This document shows positions 18,763 through 27,726 of a stretch of DNA of 64,000 nt, piece after piece. Position numbers and translations under genes: made by a program. The notes beneath the pieces were generated by a model, which was not told the origin of the DNA, did not search any database, and saw nothing but the letters and a program-made list of their open reading frames with translations. Every line of letters starts with the position of its first letter. Position 1 is the first letter of the stretch. Origin of the DNA: DASXMT01 sp963812965 (GTDB taxonomy: Bacteria; Actinomycetota; Acidimicrobiia; Acidimicrobiales; RAAP-2); assembly GCA_963812965.1 (NCBI GenBank), contig CAWEXG010000011.1:124001-188000 (forward strand), given 5' to 3'.

Positions 18763-20020
18763 TGGACCTCTCCCTCCTCCCAGACTCTGACCGCAGAGCG
18801 TCGGTGACCCTGGTCGTGGACCCATCGCTGAGCAACGGTCCACGACCCCGTTCGACAACCTGAGTGAGAAAGTCCGAGTACCGGCGAATGATCGCCGGCC
18901 AGCGGTAGTAGCGATCGGTGTACGCCTGCCCCGCCATCCCCAGTGAGGTGCGCAGCGCCGGGTCGGCCACCAACCGGTCCACGGTGACTTCGAACGACCG
19001 GTACGAGTCGAACCAGAGCCCACCACCCGAGTGCTGGCAGTGCTCCATGGTGGCGGCACAGGTGGCATTGACCAGGACGGGCACGCCCAATGTCCACGCC
19101 TCGAGCAGAACGAGGGAGAAGGACTCGTAGGCCGAGGGCGTCACCATGGTGATCGAGTCGCCCAGGATGTCCCACTTGTCCGCCTCGGACACCGTCCCGG
19201 TCACCACGATGTCCGGGTGATCCGGCGCCTTGGCCGAGACGGGGCCCACGAAGGCCAGAGCCAGATCGTTCGATCGCCGTTCCTTGTAGCGAGCGAAGTA
19301 CTCCGCCAGCATGGCGCAGCCCTTGTGGTCGTCGACCCGTCCGAGGTAGCAGAGATACGGGCGGTCGCCCAACCCCAAGATCTCACCGCCCCTACGTCCA
19401 GCGCCGGCCGGATCGTTGACCCCCAAGCCCAGCACGACCTGTGGCTTGGCCCCGACATGGAACACGTGCTCCACCAGATCGCGTTCGGCTTGCGTGTGGT
19501 ACACGAGGCCGCCGACATCCCGATAGCTGTGCCGGAATGCCCGGAGGTACAACGCAGCCTCGTCGTGCGCGGCGGGATGCATGACCGTAGGCACTCGGGC
19601 GGCGGCGATGCCGTCCACCGTCGTGGCGAACAGGTAGGGATAGAAAGCGATCACGTCGGCATCACTCTGCGACACGGCGTCGATCAGCTCCGGGCACAGG
19701 GGTCCGTTCAACGCCACCCACTGCCGAGCCTGGGTCAACGTGGCGGTCGACGGCGACACGCGCAGCATCCCGTCGAGTGCGAAGTAGTCAGGCAGGCGGC
19801 GGCTGGCCGTCGGGAAACGGTGCACGGTCACCCCGTTCAACGTGGACGTGCCCGCCGCCTCGGTGTTCTCCCATGTCAGGTGGTCGAGGGAGGCACTGGT
19901 CAGCACCTCCACGTCCCAGTCCGAGCGCAGGCATATCCGTTCGGCCAACATGCGTGCCGCCGTCTCTGCTCCCCCGATGACCTCGGTCCCGTACCGAGGC
20001 GTGACGAACACCAGCTTCAT
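18749..20020 (-). CDS. Glycosyltransferase family 4, type A
   Basis: A 423-residue GT4 enzyme starting MKLVFVTPRYGTEVIGGAET. The C-terminal half has YLCYLGRVDDHKGCAMLAEY and SAYESFSLVLLEAWTLGVPV (E-x7-E). It is intact, unlike its paralogue at 11068-12247, and serves as the guide for correcting that gene. It is coupled to the upstream type B gene by an ATGA overlap at 20017-20020. The last 30 residues are a hydrophilic tail outside the fold, overlapping the start of the next gene. Confidence 0.92.
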   Translation of the reverse strand: MKLVFVTPRYGTEVIGGAETAARMLAERICLRSDWDVEVLTSASLDHLTWENTEAAGTSTLNGVTVHRFPTASRRLPDYFALDGMLRVSPSTATLTQARQWVALNGPLCPELIDAVSQSDADVIAFYPYLFATTVDGIAAARVPTVMHPAAHDEAALYLRAFRHSYRDVGGLVYHTQAERDLVEHVFHVGAKPQVVLGLGVNDPAGAGRRGGEILGLGDRPYLCYLGRVDDHKGCAMLAEYFARYKERRSNDLALAFVGPVSAKAPDHPDIVVTGTVSEADKWDILGDSITMVTPSAYESFSLVLLEAWTLGVPVLVNATCAATMEHCQHSGGGLWFDSYRSFEVTVDRLVADPALRTSLGMAGQAYTDRYYRWPAIIRRYSDFLTQVVERGRGPLLSDGSTTRVTDALRSESGRRERSSGRS

Positions 20021-21183
20021 CTCCGGCTCTCCTCGCAGATCGGGCTCCGCTCGTCGTTCTGGGTCTGCCTCTCCTTCTGGACCTGCACCTGCTCCTCACT
20101 TTGCCCTTTGTCCGCCAACGACCCCAATACCTCGACGAACCGCCGCCGGGTCAGGGTGGCATCGAATGCACGGAGTCGGCAACGCCCCTCAGCAACCAAC
20201 CCATCCGACAGCGACCTGTCGTTCCGTACCTGGTTGACCGCTGCCGCCACGACACTCGGTCGCTTCGAGTCCAGAAGGATGCCGGCCGATCCCAGCGTCT
20301 CCGGTACGGCGCCGGCGGCAAACGCCACGATGGGGAGGTCGAACTCCATCGCCTCGAGGAGCGGAATACAGAACCCTTCATGGTCGGACAGGCAGACGAA
20401 GACGTCGGCAGCGGCGTACCACGCTGCGAGCTCGGCCGATGTCAGGCCTTCCCCATGCACCACGGCGTCGGCGAGCCCAAGCTCCTTGGCCAGGGCCAGG
20501 ACGGCGTCGGCGTAGGAGCTGGTGATAGCCGGGCCGACGAGCAGCAGCCGAGCCAGCGGGTCGTACCACCGGCGGTAGAGCCAGAACGCTTCGACCAGTT
20601 CGTGCTGTGCCTTGTTCGGTGACAGGCGACCCACGAACAGCCAGACCGTTCCCCCGTCCGCCGTGGCGGCCAGCGCTGCTGCAGCGACGGGGTCCACCGA
20701 CATGGACCAATCGCTCACGTCGACCAGGATGGGGACCACGGTGGTGGACGGACATCCGAACGCCTGCAGCTCGGCAGCGCTAAAAGCAGAGTCGGCCACA
20801 CCCAGAGTCGCTCGGGGGGCAAGTGCAGCAACCTGGTGGCGGGCTTGCTCCACCTTGTCTGCGGTGCTCGCCTCCCACGGCGCATAGAACGAGGCCGGGG
20901 TGATGTTGTGGTAGTCCAGGACGAGGGTCTCCGGCCGGTCGAGCAGGTAGTCAGCCACCGGGGACCCGGTGGACAGCTGATAGAGCAGGACGTCCCCGGG
21001 CCGTGCTCGCCGGGTGTACTCCTCGAAGTACGTGCCCTCGTGGCGCAACTCATCGTGAGCGGCCTCGACGTAGATATCCGATTCCCACCCTTCTCGCCGA
21101 AAGGTGTCCCGAAGGGCGAGCGTGTGCAGACCGGTGGCGTCCCGGGGAAGAAGAGCCGGGACGAACTGATGGACGGCCGTCAC
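20017..21183 (-). CDS. Glycosyltransferase family 4, type B
   Basis: A 388-residue GT4 enzyme (MTAVHQFVPALLPRDATGLH). The donor domain has VWLFVGRLSPNKAQHELVEA and VCLSDHEGFCIPLLEAM. The start is GTG 21183, overlapping the methyltransferase stop (GTGA). The C-terminal end is a Gln/Glu-rich tail (QSEEQVQVQKERQTQNDE) from a short imprecise DNA repeat. It pairs with the type A enzyme downstream, as the 12270/11068 genes do. Confidence 0.92.
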   Translation of the reverse strand: MTAVHQFVPALLPRDATGLHTLALRDTFRREGWESDIYVEAAHDELRHEGTYFEEYTRRARPGDVLLYQLSTGSPVADYLLDRPETLVLDYHNITPASFYAPWEASTADKVEQARHQVAALAPRATLGVADSAFSAAELQAFGCPSTTVVPILVDVSDWSMSVDPVAAAALAATADGGTVWLFVGRLSPNKAQHELVEAFWLYRRWYDPLARLLLVGPAITSSYADAVLALAKELGLADAVVHGEGLTSAELAAWYAAADVFVCLSDHEGFCIPLLEAMEFDLPIVAFAAGAVPETLGSAGILLDSKRPSVVAAAVNQVRNDRSLSDGLVAEGRCRLRAFDATLTRRRFVEVLGSLADKGQSEEQVQVQKERQTQNDERSPICEESRR

Positions 21184-22358
21184 CGATCCCGCGCCGCGAC
21201 CAGCAGGTACTCGGTGGGGCCGAGCAGAAGCTCGTTGACAACATCGATTGCTGCGTTGATGGAAGCGGCCGTGCCGTCGCCACCCTTCTCACCGGACAGT
21301 CGCTCCAGGCGACGATCGTCGCCACCGGTGTGCACGGTGACGGTCTGCACGCCATGAGCAGCGAACAAGTGGGACCAGGTAGTGGCGTGCAGCGGGCGGC
21401 CAGGTGCCAGATCGGTCACCAGGCTCGACCCGGTTCGCTGCCACGCCTCCGGCGTTGCCGACTGCAACACCAGCTTCCCACCGGCGGCGAGGCGGCTGGC
21501 GGCCAGCTGGACGAGGCGATCGCGGTCGTGGGGGTACAGCCACTGGACCGACCCGCTGAGAATGATGGCCCCGAGAGCCTCTTTGGAGACCACCTCGAGA
21601 TGGTCCAGGATCGACTCGGCCCGAACGTCCAAGCCGCGCTCGATACCGGGCTCCACCGCCAGCTCGCTCGGGTCCACGCCGTAGGCGTCGACTCCGGCAG
21701 CTACCAGGGCAGCTACCAGGGCGCCGTTGCCGCACTCACCGTGCAGCACCCGACCGGTGACCCCCCGCACCGCGTCCACTGCGGTCGTGGTCCACCACTG
21801 ATCGCCGGCGTTCACGATCGGTACGGCCGAGGTCGGCAGTACCGGAGGCTGCAGCGAATCGACGGTCTCCTCAAGATCCTCGAGATGGTCGACCATGACG
21901 TGGAGCATGCGGGAGACGGACCATGCGAACCGCACGATCTGGTGCACCACGAAGTTCATGTACCAACTGGTCGTCTTGCGAATCGTCCGCTTGATGTAGA
22001 CACCGACTGCCTTGTTCGACAGAACCGGCACGGCCGTGTCCACATACGCAGCGCCGTCGACCAATGCCAAGGTCTCCCGCAGACGGGCCTTGCCCTGCAT
22101 GCCTACCGGAGAGAACTCCAGGAAGAGCTCGTCGAGCTCACGCTCCAGGCCGGGCGGGAGATCACCGGATGCCCGGCGCCTGGCCACTTCGGCATCGATC
22201 TCTGCCATCACGCCAGCGAGGTACTCCGCTCGACCCGTAGCGTCGAGTTGGATGAGGTCCGGCGTACCCGGATCGGTCGATGGCGAGCTACTCGGGGACG
22301 GTCGGTCGACCCGTTCCGTCAGGTCTCCGGTCTCACCGTCGGTAGGGAGCGACACCAC
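21180..22358 (-). CDS. Predicted SAM-dependent methyltransferase, first gene of the polysaccharide operon
   Basis: A 392-residue protein. Residues 1-150 are helical and charged (RRRASGDLPPGLERELDELF; VYIKRTIRKTTSWYMNF), a form also seen in membrane-associated polysaccharide methyltransferases. The C-terminal half has GRVLHGECGNGALVAALVAA (SAM loop), DAYGVDPSELAV, the mid-strand GAIILSGSVQWLYPHDRDRL and GGKLVLQSATPEAW. It is paralogous to the protein at 17643-18762. The start is GTG 22358, 170 bases from tRNA-Leu on the other strand, so the operon promoter should lie in 22359-22528. I could not pick out convincing boxes there. Confidence 0.75.
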   Translation of the reverse strand: MVSLPTDGETGDLTERVDRPSPSSSPSTDPGTPDLIQLDATGRAEYLAGVMAEIDAEVARRRASGDLPPGLERELDELFLEFSPVGMQGKARLRETLALVDGAAYVDTAVPVLSNKAVGVYIKRTIRKTTSWYMNFVVHQIVRFAWSVSRMLHVMVDHLEDLEETVDSLQPPVLPTSAVPIVNAGDQWWTTTAVDAVRGVTGRVLHGECGNGALVAALVAAGVDAYGVDPSELAVEPGIERGLDVRAESILDHLEVVSKEALGAIILSGSVQWLYPHDRDRLVQLAASRLAAGGKLVLQSATPEAWQRTGSSLVTDLAPGRPLHATTWSHLFAAHGVQTVTVHTGGDDRRLERLSGEKGGDGTAASINAAIDVVNELLLGPTEYLLVAARDR

Positions 22359-22525
22359 GCTTGTCCATTCCTTTCCCTGGTGCCGTCCGGCGCCAGGACT
22401 GCCGTATCCATCGATAGCCCTGCCGGCTCGGCATCCGAACGACTATAGCCAGCGCCTCAAGGCGCGAGAGCTGTGCTCGGGCAAGAAGCTCAACAGACAG
22501 GGGTGCCCGGCCCTAAGCTGATCGT

Positions 22526-22598
<73 letters not shown>

Positions 22599-22610
<12 letters not shown>

Positions 22611-22628
22611 CTCTCTCGCCCGCACTCT
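22599..22628. repeat. 14-base tandem duplication of the tRNA-Leu 3' end
   Basis: The last bases of the tRNA gene are repeated immediately downstream: unit CTCTCGCCCGCACT occurs at 22599-22612 and 22613-22626, with two more matching bases. Duplicated tRNA 3' ends are a mark of integrase attachment sites, but no integrase is visible nearby and the copies are adjacent, so slippage is equally possible. Confidence 0.8.
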
Positions 22629-22700
22629 GTGCAATTGACATTCACCGCTCACACAGAGCCCGATGTCTTCTGTCCCGACATCTCTGAGACAGAAGAACCT

Positions 22701-23765
22701 CTATCCATCAGGCGGCGGTCGTTGGTTCCGCAGCCGGTTGTGGAAGCCGCACAACAACCTGCCGTTCTCCTGGGTCGTTGGCCCACCGAGGGCATAGGGG
22801 ATGATGTGGTCCACCTGACAAACACCGGCAGGACGATCACAGATGGGATGGGTGCACCGCTGGTCTCGCAGCTCGATGGCTCGCCGGGTCGATCCAGAGA
22901 ACAGTCTGGCGGTAGCGCTCACTTCCACTCGACCTGCTGGCGTGAACACCGCTCGCTCGATCGTGGCCTCGTCCAGGAAGGGAAGCAGGGATCCTGGTGC
23001 AATCGGTATGCCCTCAGCCAGCTCACAGATGCGACCGTGGAGTGTTTCGTAGCCGACGAGCACCGAGAACAACGGAGCCGGTCGTCGTCCGTTTGGTGGC
23101 GCTGTGGCCGATCTCGTTGCCATCTCGACCAGGGCATCGGCTCGGCGCTGTGAAGAAGTGCGAGCCAGATCGTTGATCGTGGGCTCTCGACCAAGGGCGG
23201 CGTGGGCATCTTTCCAGTCAGCTTCGAACAATGCTTGTTCCAGGCGTTCCAGTTCACCAGAGACGATCGCACCCGATATCGGATCCAGCGTCATCTGCCC
23301 GAGCCACATGCCCGAGAAGCTGTTTTCCAGATAGACGTCTCTGCGAGTGCGTTGGCGTTCGGCTCGCTCTTCGGTGCCATCGGGGTCGGCCAGCTGACGC
23401 CAGTAGCCAAGGGCTCGGGTAAAAGGCTCGAAGCGCAAGGTACGGGCCTGGTCCACCAACATGGCCTCGTCCCGTTCAAGGGCATCTTCGGTGACCTCCG
23501 TGCACAGGGCAGCCAGGGTGTCGACGTGGTGGACGGTGAGCTCGCCCGCAGACCAGGCGTGCTCGCTGTGGGGCAGGTGGCGCAGGGCCCGGGCCCGACG
23601 GACCAGGCGCCGAGCGTGCGAGCTTGGCAGATGACACTTTGCAGCCAGCCAGGATGCCGTGGTCTGTGCTCCATCCAGAGCCCAGGTCCCTGAGGTGTCG
23701 AAGCAGGCCGTGGCTCTGGTGACAACGGCATCGAGACGGGCCAGCTGGCGCTGGAAGGCTTCCAT
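22701..23765 (-). CDS. DUF222 / HNH endonuclease domain protein
   Basis: A 354-residue protein of the actinobacterial 13E12-type family. The N-terminal DUF222 region (FQRQLARLDAVVTRA; GAQTTASWLAAKCHL) is followed by a C-terminal HNH nuclease motif with zinc-type cysteines (CTHPICDRP) and the HNH core QVDHIIPYALGG, then ENGRLLCGFHNRLRN. The natural start is probably up to 20 residues further upstream: LEEAIDDLTTAD in the same frame looks coding, but there is no clean start codon there. The family is multicopy and possibly mobile in actinobacteria. Cellular role unknown. Confidence 0.85.
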   Translation of the reverse strand: MEAFQRQLARLDAVVTRATACFDTSGTWALDGAQTTASWLAAKCHLPSSHARRLVRRARALRHLPHSEHAWSAGELTVHHVDTLAALCTEVTEDALERDEAMLVDQARTLRFEPFTRALGYWRQLADPDGTEERAERQRTRRDVYLENSFSGMWLGQMTLDPISGAIVSGELERLEQALFEADWKDAHAALGREPTINDLARTSSQRRADALVEMATRSATAPPNGRRPAPLFSVLVGYETLHGRICELAEGIPIAPGSLLPFLDEATIERAVFTPAGRVEVSATARLFSGSTRRAIELRDQRCTHPICDRPAGVCQVDHIIPYALGGPTTQENGRLLCGFHNRLRNQRPPPDG

Positions 23766-23963
23766 GGACTCGCCGTCGCCAAAGATGGTGGGGTCGGCTG
23801 TCGTCAGGTCGTCGATGGCCTCTTCCAGGGTTTTCAGAGACGAAGATCCATGCCTCTATGGTGACAGGAGGGTGTGACGGATAAGTAGCGAGTGGGGGTG
23901 GCGTGTGCGGGTCGGTGGCGAAGATGCCACACGGCCAGCAGCTGGGACCGCGATGACCACCGG

Positions 23964-24956
23964 TCATGGAGTCGGCGGACGACGACAGAGCACGGCCAGG
24001 AGGTAGCAGGACGCTGCGTCGAAGTAGATCCCGTTGTTGGCAGCCACAGTGGATCGGTCGAACACACCGTCCGCCACCTGCGTACCTCCCCAGTTGAGCC
24101 CCCGTTCGGTAAGGACCTCGAACCCGGCTCGGACCAGCTTGTCCCGCAACCTGTCCACCGTGTACTCCACTTCGTGGTCGGGGTCGATGAACGAAGACTG
24201 CTCCAGCCGGCAGACAGCTCCGTTCGGGGTGTCGATAGCCAGATAGCCACCAGGTTTCAGGACCCGGAAGGCCTCGGCCAACACGGTGTCGCCCTCCTCT
24301 TCGGTCACGTGCTCGATCGACTGCCCGCTGTAGACCAAGTCGATCGACGCGTCCTCCGCGAACGACAGGTCCGACATGGACCGGTACTCGTAACGCACGG
24401 TGCCCAGATGGGAGCGCTGGTCGCCGTACTGCTCCGAGCGGTAGAGCTGGTGGCGATCGTCAGGAGGCAGGTCGACAACGACCAGCTCGTCGAAGGGGTA
24501 GGGGTAGCCGGAGACCACCAGGGCGCCACGGCCGTCCGTGGTATGCCCGCCACCGATATCCACGATCTTCCTGGCCGGAGGTAGCCCGACAATGAACTCG
24601 CATCGGCTGGAGTGGAGCGAGCCGTGGAACGCCATCTCGCCGTAGGGGACCTGGGTTCGGTACTCGCTGGAGCTGCGGATCCGGTCCGCGATGTCGGCCC
24701 GGCTCCAGACGCCCGATCGCACCGCCCCGGTGTAGTGGTCCCATGCCACCGGGTCGGGATCACGACGGAGCAACACGTTGTAGGCGACCCGGACCGCCTC
24801 ACGGGGTGGCAGCCGCTCAAACGGCAAGGCGCGAATGCGGCTGAGCTCTCGGCCCAGTCGCCTGCCTGCCTTGACCACCAGCGCACGCGGCGGATCGGCA
24901 CGATCAGGACCGTCCTCGGCCAGGCCGGAAGAGGTACTCGGGGTCCGTGCGGTCAT
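23964..24956 (-). CDS. DUF4214 domain / SAM-dependent methyltransferase fusion
   Basis: About 330 residues from ATG 24956. Residues 45-95 (EAVRVAYNVLLRRDPDPVAW and the helix after it) match the DUF4214 type, often found in glycan-related proteins. From about residue 110 a class I methyltransferase follows: KIVDIGGGHTTDGRGAL (SAM loop), FDELVVVDLP, SIDLVYSGQSIEHV and VLKPGGYLAIDTPNG. This is the form of methyltransferases acting on glycan or lipid-linked sugars. It is likely a peripheral member of the polysaccharide cluster, separated from it by the tRNA and the HNH gene. Confidence 0.82.
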   Translation of the reverse strand: MTARTPSTSSGLAEDGPDRADPPRALVVKAGRRLGRELSRIRALPFERLPPREAVRVAYNVLLRRDPDPVAWDHYTGAVRSGVWSRADIADRIRSSSEYRTQVPYGEMAFHGSLHSSRCEFIVGLPPARKIVDIGGGHTTDGRGALVVSGYPYPFDELVVVDLPPDDRHQLYRSEQYGDQRSHLGTVRYEYRSMSDLSFAEDASIDLVYSGQSIEHVTEEEGDTVLAEAFRVLKPGGYLAIDTPNGAVCRLEQSSFIDPDHEVEYTVDRLRDKLVRAGFEVLTERGLNWGGTQVADGVFDRSTVAANNGIYFDAASCYLLAVLCRRPPTP

Positions 24957-25181
24957 GGTCTGTGAATCCTGCCTTGCCGGTGGCCGTCTTGCCGATGGGT
25001 GTGCAATTCGGCAATGCTTCCCGGGTTCCGACGTGGCGTCAACAAGCGCCAACAGGCGTCGGCATGCCCGGCAGGCGGCGCACAGATCGCCTCGGCGTTG
25101 CGGCACGTGCCTCAACCAGCCCGGGTGCTGGACAACTGCAGTACGAAATACTTGGGAACGGGAACGGCACAGGAGGCCACG

Positions 25182-26084
25182 ATGGGTTTGCTCGACGGAA
25201 AGGTAGCGATCGTCACCGGCGCAGGTCGGGGTATCGGACGCGAGGAGGCCCTACTGCTGGCGTCTGAAGGTGCCCGGGTCGTCGTCAACGACGTCGGAGC
25301 GTCGCTGCAGGGTGAGGGCGGGGACAAGCATCCCGCTCAAGAGGTCGTTGACCTGATCAAGGCTAACGGCAGCGACGCCGCCGTGAACGGCGACGACGTC
25401 AGCTCATGGGAGGGTGCCAAGGCGCTCGTACAGCAGGCCATCGACACGTTCGGCCAGCTCAACATCTTGGTGAACAACGCCGGCATCCTCCGGGACAAGA
25501 TGAGCTTCAACCTGGAAGAGTCCGACTGGGACGACGTCATCCGGGTCCACCTGAAGGGTCACTTCGCTCCGGCCCACCACGCCGCCGTCTACTGGCGGAA
25601 CCTGGCCAAGGCAGGCGAGACCGTGAGCGGGCGCATCATTAACACCTCGTCGGAAGCCGGGCTCTACGGTAACGCCGGGCAAGCCAACTACTCGGCAGCG
25701 AAAGCGGGCATCGCCTCGCTGACCTGGGTACTCGCCCGGGAGCTCGAGCGGTACGGCGTCACCGTCAACTCCATCTCCCCTCGGGCACGCACTCGGATGA
25801 CCGAGAAACTGTTCAGCGAGATGGCAGCTGGCGAGGAAGGCTTCGACGAGTGGGATCCTCGCAACGTGGCCCAGCTCATCGGGTTCCTCGCCTCGGATGA
25901 GGCCTCCGACGTCACCGGCCAGAACTTCGTGGTCTTCGGTGGGAACGTCTGGGCCATGGGTGGATTCCACCCGGTTGGCGAGCTCCATCGCGATTCGATG
26001 TGGACCCCCAAAGAGTTGGCCGACGCCAAGGGCGAGCTATTCAAGACGGCTTCGCCAGGCATCCCGCCGTTCAGCTTCTTCTAA
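25182..26084 (+). CDS. Short-chain dehydrogenase/reductase (3-oxoacyl reductase / hydroxyacyl-CoA dehydrogenase-like)
   Basis: A 300-residue SDR. The NAD(P)-binding motif AIVTGAGRGIGREEAL is at residues 9-24, NILVNNAGILRD in the middle, the catalytic Ser in IINTSSEAGLYG, and Tyr/Lys in ANYSAAKAG. VVVNDVGASLQGEGGD is the version seen in multifunctional-enzyme type 2-like hydroxyacyl-CoA dehydrogenases. Start ATG 25182 has AGGAGG at ideal spacing. The frame is open upstream, but nothing there looks conserved. It is a single gene on the plus strand facing the Liv transporter operon. A fatty acyl-CoA or steroid-type substrate is plausible. Confidence 0.88.
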   Translation: MGLLDGKVAIVTGAGRGIGREEALLLASEGARVVVNDVGASLQGEGGDKHPAQEVVDLIKANGSDAAVNGDDVSSWEGAKALVQQAIDTFGQLNILVNNAGILRDKMSFNLEESDWDDVIRVHLKGHFAPAHHAAVYWRNLAKAGETVSGRIINTSSEAGLYGNAGQANYSAAKAGIASLTWVLARELERYGVTVNSISPRARTRMTEKLFSEMAAGEEGFDEWDPRNVAQLIGFLASDEASDVTGQNFVVFGGNVWAMGGFHPVGELHRDSMWTPKELADAKGELFKTASPGIPPFSFF

Positions 26085-26176
26085 GCGGCAAGTGGCATAG
26101 CGGACAGACAGCCCGGGCTCAGGCTCCAGGCTCAGCTCGCTGACTCATCCTGAAGGCCTACCCGTTGGGCCTCAGA

Positions 26177-26968
26177 TCAGCTTTCTCTGGACCGTTCCTG
26201 TTCAGTCTCGGTCGAATCGGTGTGAGATCCACCGATTCGACCGAGCACCAGGTCGCTGAGCTCCTCGCCCACACCATCGACAGGGCCGTCGTAGACCACC
26301 CGCCCCTTGCCCAAGACGACCACGGAATCGGCCAGGTGCAGCGCTCGATCCACGTGCTGTTCGATGATCAACAGCGACGTGCCGCCGGCGAGCACGTTCG
26401 ACAGCGCGTCGTAGACCTCGTCGACGATGACGGGGGCCAAGCCGAACGACAGCTCGTCGACGATGAGCAGCTTCTGGTCCAGGACAAACACCCGTGCCAG
26501 CGCCAGCATGCGCTGCTCGCCCCCGGACAAGGTCTCGACCGACTGGTGACGTCGCTCACCCAGTCGAGGAAACGCCGTATACGCCCGTTCCAATGCATCG
26601 GGGACCTTCTTGCGACCGAGCGCCTGGCGGAACGGTAAGATCAGGTTCTCCTCGACGGTCAGCGACGAGAAGACCGAGCGTCCCTCGGTGACGTGTGCCA
26701 ACCCGCAGCGTGCGATCTCCCACGTCGATCGACCCGTGACGTCCTGTCCGTCGAACAGGATCCGGCCCTCGGTCACCGGCACCAGGCCCGATGCCACCCG
26801 GGCCACCGTCGACTTCCCGGCCCCATTGGAACCCACGAGGGCGACAGCGGATCCGGCCGTCACGGTGAGCGACACCTCGAACAAGGCACGATACGGTCCG
26901 TAGGCAGCGCTGACATCGCGTAGCTGCAGCAATGGTGGCGGGGTGACCTGAGCATCCGGCGTGCTCAC
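26177..26968 (-). CDS. livF: Branched-chain amino acid type ABC transporter ATPase (LivF)
   Basis: A 263-residue ATPase. Walker A is LVGSNGAGKSTVARVASGL, the signature is ETLSGGEQRMLALARVFV and Walker B is KLLIVDELSFGLAP. The lack of the LivG-type extension marks it as LivF. It overlaps the livG stop by four bases. With LivG, the fused LivHM permease and the lipoprotein it forms a complete importer. In actinobacteria such systems also carry other small amides and acids, so the substrate is uncertain. Confidence 0.93.
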   Translation of the reverse strand: MSTPDAQVTPPPLLQLRDVSAAYGPYRALFEVSLTVTAGSAVALVGSNGAGKSTVARVASGLVPVTEGRILFDGQDVTGRSTWEIARCGLAHVTEGRSVFSSLTVEENLILPFRQALGRKKVPDALERAYTAFPRLGERRHQSVETLSGGEQRMLALARVFVLDQKLLIVDELSFGLAPVIVDEVYDALSNVLAGGTSLLIIEQHVDRALHLADSVVVLGKGRVVYDGPVDGVGEELSDLVLGRIGGSHTDSTETEQERSRES

Positions 26969-27723
26969 GCTTCGACCCCCAGATAGGCACGACGAACCTC
27001 GGGGTCGGCGAGTACCTCCTCCACCGAGCCGGTGGCGATCATGCGGCCAAAGTCGAGCACATGGAGCCGGTCGACCACCTCTTCAACCAGCTGCAAGTCG
27101 TGCTCGACGAGGACCACCGCCGTCCCCTGACCTTGGCGGACCTCGGCCAGGATCCTCGAGAGTCGGGACGTCTCTGCTGCGTCGAGACCCGACGACGGCT
27201 CATCGAGCATCAGCAGCCGGGGGCGGCCCATCATCGCTCGACCCAGCTCTACCAGCCGGCCATGTCCCAGGCTCAGCCCGTCGACCAGTCGATCCGCCAT
27301 GTCGTCGAGCCCGAGAAGGGACAGCACCTCCTCGACATGGGCGAGCTCGTACGGACGGGGACCACCGTGGTGGACCAAGTCCCGCCATAGCCGGATCCTC
27401 CCCGATCGGGCCTGCTCGGCCACTAAGAGGTGGTCAGCCACCGTCATCCCGTTGAACAGCTCCATTCGCTGATAGGTACGACCAATCCCCAACCGGCTTC
27501 GCTTCCAGGTCGGCATGCGATCGATCCGGGAACCGTCGAATGTGACGGTGCCGGTATCCGGCGCCAGCTGACCGAGGAGGCAGTTGAACAACGTCGTCTT
27601 GCCCGCACCGTTCGGTCCAACGATCCCGACGGCCTCACCCTCGGCCACCTCGAACGAGAGCTCTGACAGTGCGATCACTCCGCCGAACCGTTTCGACACA
27701 CCTTCGGCAACCAGAAGAGGCAC
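26965..27723 (-). CDS. livG: Branched-chain amino acid type ABC transporter ATPase (LivG)
   Basis: A 252-residue ATPase: Walker A GIVGPNGAGKTTLFNCLLGQ, LivG-type GRTYQRMELFNGMTVADHLL, a slightly altered signature DGLSLGHGRLVELGRAM (SLGHG for SGGQ) and Walker B RLLMLDEPSSGLD. The altered signature is shared by many LivG proteins. It begins 3 bases after the permease stop. Confidence 0.93.
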   Translation of the reverse strand: MPLLVAEGVSKRFGGVIALSELSFEVAEGEAVGIVGPNGAGKTTLFNCLLGQLAPDTGTVTFDGSRIDRMPTWKRSRLGIGRTYQRMELFNGMTVADHLLVAEQARSGRIRLWRDLVHHGGPRPYELAHVEEVLSLLGLDDMADRLVDGLSLGHGRLVELGRAMMGRPRLLMLDEPSSGLDAAETSRLSRILAEVRQGQGTAVVLVEHDLQLVEEVVDRLHVLDFGRMIATGSVEEVLADPEVRRAYLGVEA

Positions 27724-27726
27724 GCC

